Positions 14,213-15,176 of a DNA stretch of 15,176 nucleotides are shown here, one piece after another (position 1 is the first letter of the stretch; each line of letters begins with the position of its first letter). Where the stretch lies: assembly GCA_947624925.1 (NCBI GenBank), contig CANQMG010000032.1:1-15176 (forward strand), read 5' to 3'. The position numbers and the translations under genes are program-made. The notes below the pieces were generated by a model. That model was given only the letters and a program-made list of their open reading frames with translations, did not search any database and was not told the origin of the DNA. The stretch is from an uncultured Clostridia bacterium (GTDB taxonomy: Bacteria; Bacillota; Clostridia; TANB77; CAG-508).

Positions 14213-15020
14213 ACGGTAGATAAATTGATGTGTTCAAAAAATTAGTCTTTTTTCTGTAAAATGCAAAATCTTGATTCTGTAAATAATTATAATAACAATG
14301 TCTAACTTCTCCCACTAATAAATCGGCAGCTTGTACAGGATAGTTATAATAAGAATTTTTATATTTTACTTTTACAGAAACGGAAGAAAGAATTGGAGGA
14401 AAACTGATTCCATAATCATAATTCATAATTCCAAATTGTAATTCTTCTTTTATACTGCTTTCTAAATCATAATATCCATTTGATACTGTTGATTGCTCAT
14501 CTAAATTAAGAATAAGATTAACAGGAGTATTAGGATTTATTCTATTTTGAGAAATTAAATTTTCAACAATTCTTTTTACTTCTCTTTTTATAATATAATC
14601 TTTAAATCGACCCTTAGATGCTTTACTATCAAATATGTAATCTTTAACTTTATGATTAGACACAACAGCTACTGAAGTATCATATTTTTTTATAAAATTC
14701 AATAATCTTCTTCTGTCAGAATGTTTTAACATATTTGATTTTAGCTCTGGACAAAGATATTTACAATTTTGATGATTATGTGTTAAACAAAATTCGGTTT
14801 GTATATCAATGTCCTTTATAAAATCTTGGCAATATTTAGGTTTTATTAAGTTTACTAAAGCTTTGTATTGTCTGGAAAAATTTTCTTGTTCTTTTAAAGA
14901 TAGAAAGAATACCCCACCATATACAAATACTAATTCTTTTGGTTCTCCTTTTACTAATCTTCCAGAATCATCCATATTTATATAAATATTCTGCATATTA
15001 TCTTCATTATTTTCATTCAT
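14211..15020 (-). CDS. DUF3800-domain protein (RNase H-like fold)
   Basis: This 269-residue protein shows the DUF3800 pattern. The first strand has IYINMDDSG (Asp17/Asp18), followed by GGVFF. Acidic positions lie in the middle (PELKSN, then NLDEQS with Asp174), and the closing helix is YPVQAADLLVGEVR (Asp233). DUF3800 is predicted to have an RNase H-like fold, and the conserved acidic residues could form a metal site, so a nuclease activity is possible but unproven. I place the start at ATG 15020, preceded by AAGGAG at 7-base spacing (15027-15032). The frame extends 32 residues further, but that part runs through the promoter. Four cysteine/histidine residues in CLTHNHQNCKYLC (around 77-89) could bind zinc. 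The gene converges on a structured RNA whose terminator overlaps its stop. DUF3800 genes are often found in accessory and defence-type regions. Confidence 0.85.
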   Translation of the reverse strand: MNENNEDNMQNIYINMDDSGRLVKGEPKELVFVYGGVFFLSLKEQENFSRQYKALVNLIKPKYCQDFIKDIDIQTEFCLTHNHQNCKYLCPELKSNMLKHSDRRRLLNFIKKYDTSVAVVSNHKVKDYIFDSKASKGRFKDYIIKREVKRIVENLISQNRINPNTPVNLILNLDEQSTVSNGYYDLESSIKEELQFGIMNYDYGISFPPILSSVSVKVKYKNSYYNYPVQAADLLVGEVRHCYYNYLQNQDFAFYRKKTNFLNTSIYLP

Positions 15021-15054
15021 ATTTTGCTCCTTAAATATAATAATTATCATAAAT

Positions 15055-15083
15055 ATTATATATTGCATTATTGAATTTTGCAA
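15055..15083 (-). promoter_or_regulatory. Promoter of the DUF3800 gene
   Basis: The minus strand has TTGCAA (15078-15083), a 17-base spacer and a perfect TATAAT (15055-15060). The predicted start is near 15048, giving a short leader of about 28 nt before ATG 15020. Further upstream, ATTACAA/TTGTAAT around 15119-15134 is a small inverted repeat of unknown meaning. Confidence 0.75.
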
Positions 15084-15176
15084 TATTTTATAAAATTTAC
15101 ATGGTAATTTCATCATTTATTACAATTTTGTAATATTTCCAATGACTTCCAGCAGTAAATTATTATTAAGTAAACA

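Noticed and set aside
15021..15116. 32-residue N-terminal extension of the DUF3800 protein
   Set aside because: The segment contains the -35 and -10 elements and lacks a binding site; ATG 15020 has AAGGAG at ideal spacing.

Overview
The window is AT-rich DNA with clostridial features: AAGGAGG-type ribosome binding sites, near-consensus sigma-A promoters with 17-bp spacers, TTG/GTG starts, and the gene order ftsE-ftsX-M23 peptidase-S41 peptidase. It most likely comes from an uncultured member of the Clostridia; I cannot name a species.

Layout. (1) 1-896, minus strand: the 5' part of rpsJ (ribosomal protein S10), preceded by a long structured leader and a consensus promoter, then two tandem 109-bp repeats that each carry a palindrome. 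(2) 897-3575, minus: a SNF2-family helicase with its own promoter. (3) 3615-7868, minus: a cell-division/peptidoglycan operon. FtsEX is a membrane switch that controls peptidoglycan hydrolysis, the coiled-coil M23 endopeptidase is its likely target, and a CtpB-type S41 protease follows. (4) 7930-8945, plus: asd (aspartate-semialdehyde dehydrogenase) with a strong terminator, divergent from ftsE. (5) 9073-9146, plus: tRNA-Gly(UCC).

Everything right of the tRNA gene looks accessory and partly decayed. It holds a dinD gene broken by a 7-bp tandem duplication and a 1-nt insertion; a very short promoter-plus-terminator transcription unit; a large protein with a possible TerD-like domain whose N-terminus is cut off by a 1-nt frameshift; a GNAT acetyltransferase gene bracketed by REP-like palindromic sequence; a 3' gene fragment; a small gene with no good start; and a DUF3800 gene convergent with a promoter-driven, terminator-ended structured RNA.

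The best candidate for a poorly described system is the last pair (14063-15083): a roughly 115-nt RNA with its own promoter, alternative pairing possibilities and an intrinsic terminator whose T-run overlaps the stop codon of the DUF3800 (RNase H-like) gene. DUF3800-associated RNA motifs have been reported before by comparative genomics, but as far as I know their function is unknown.
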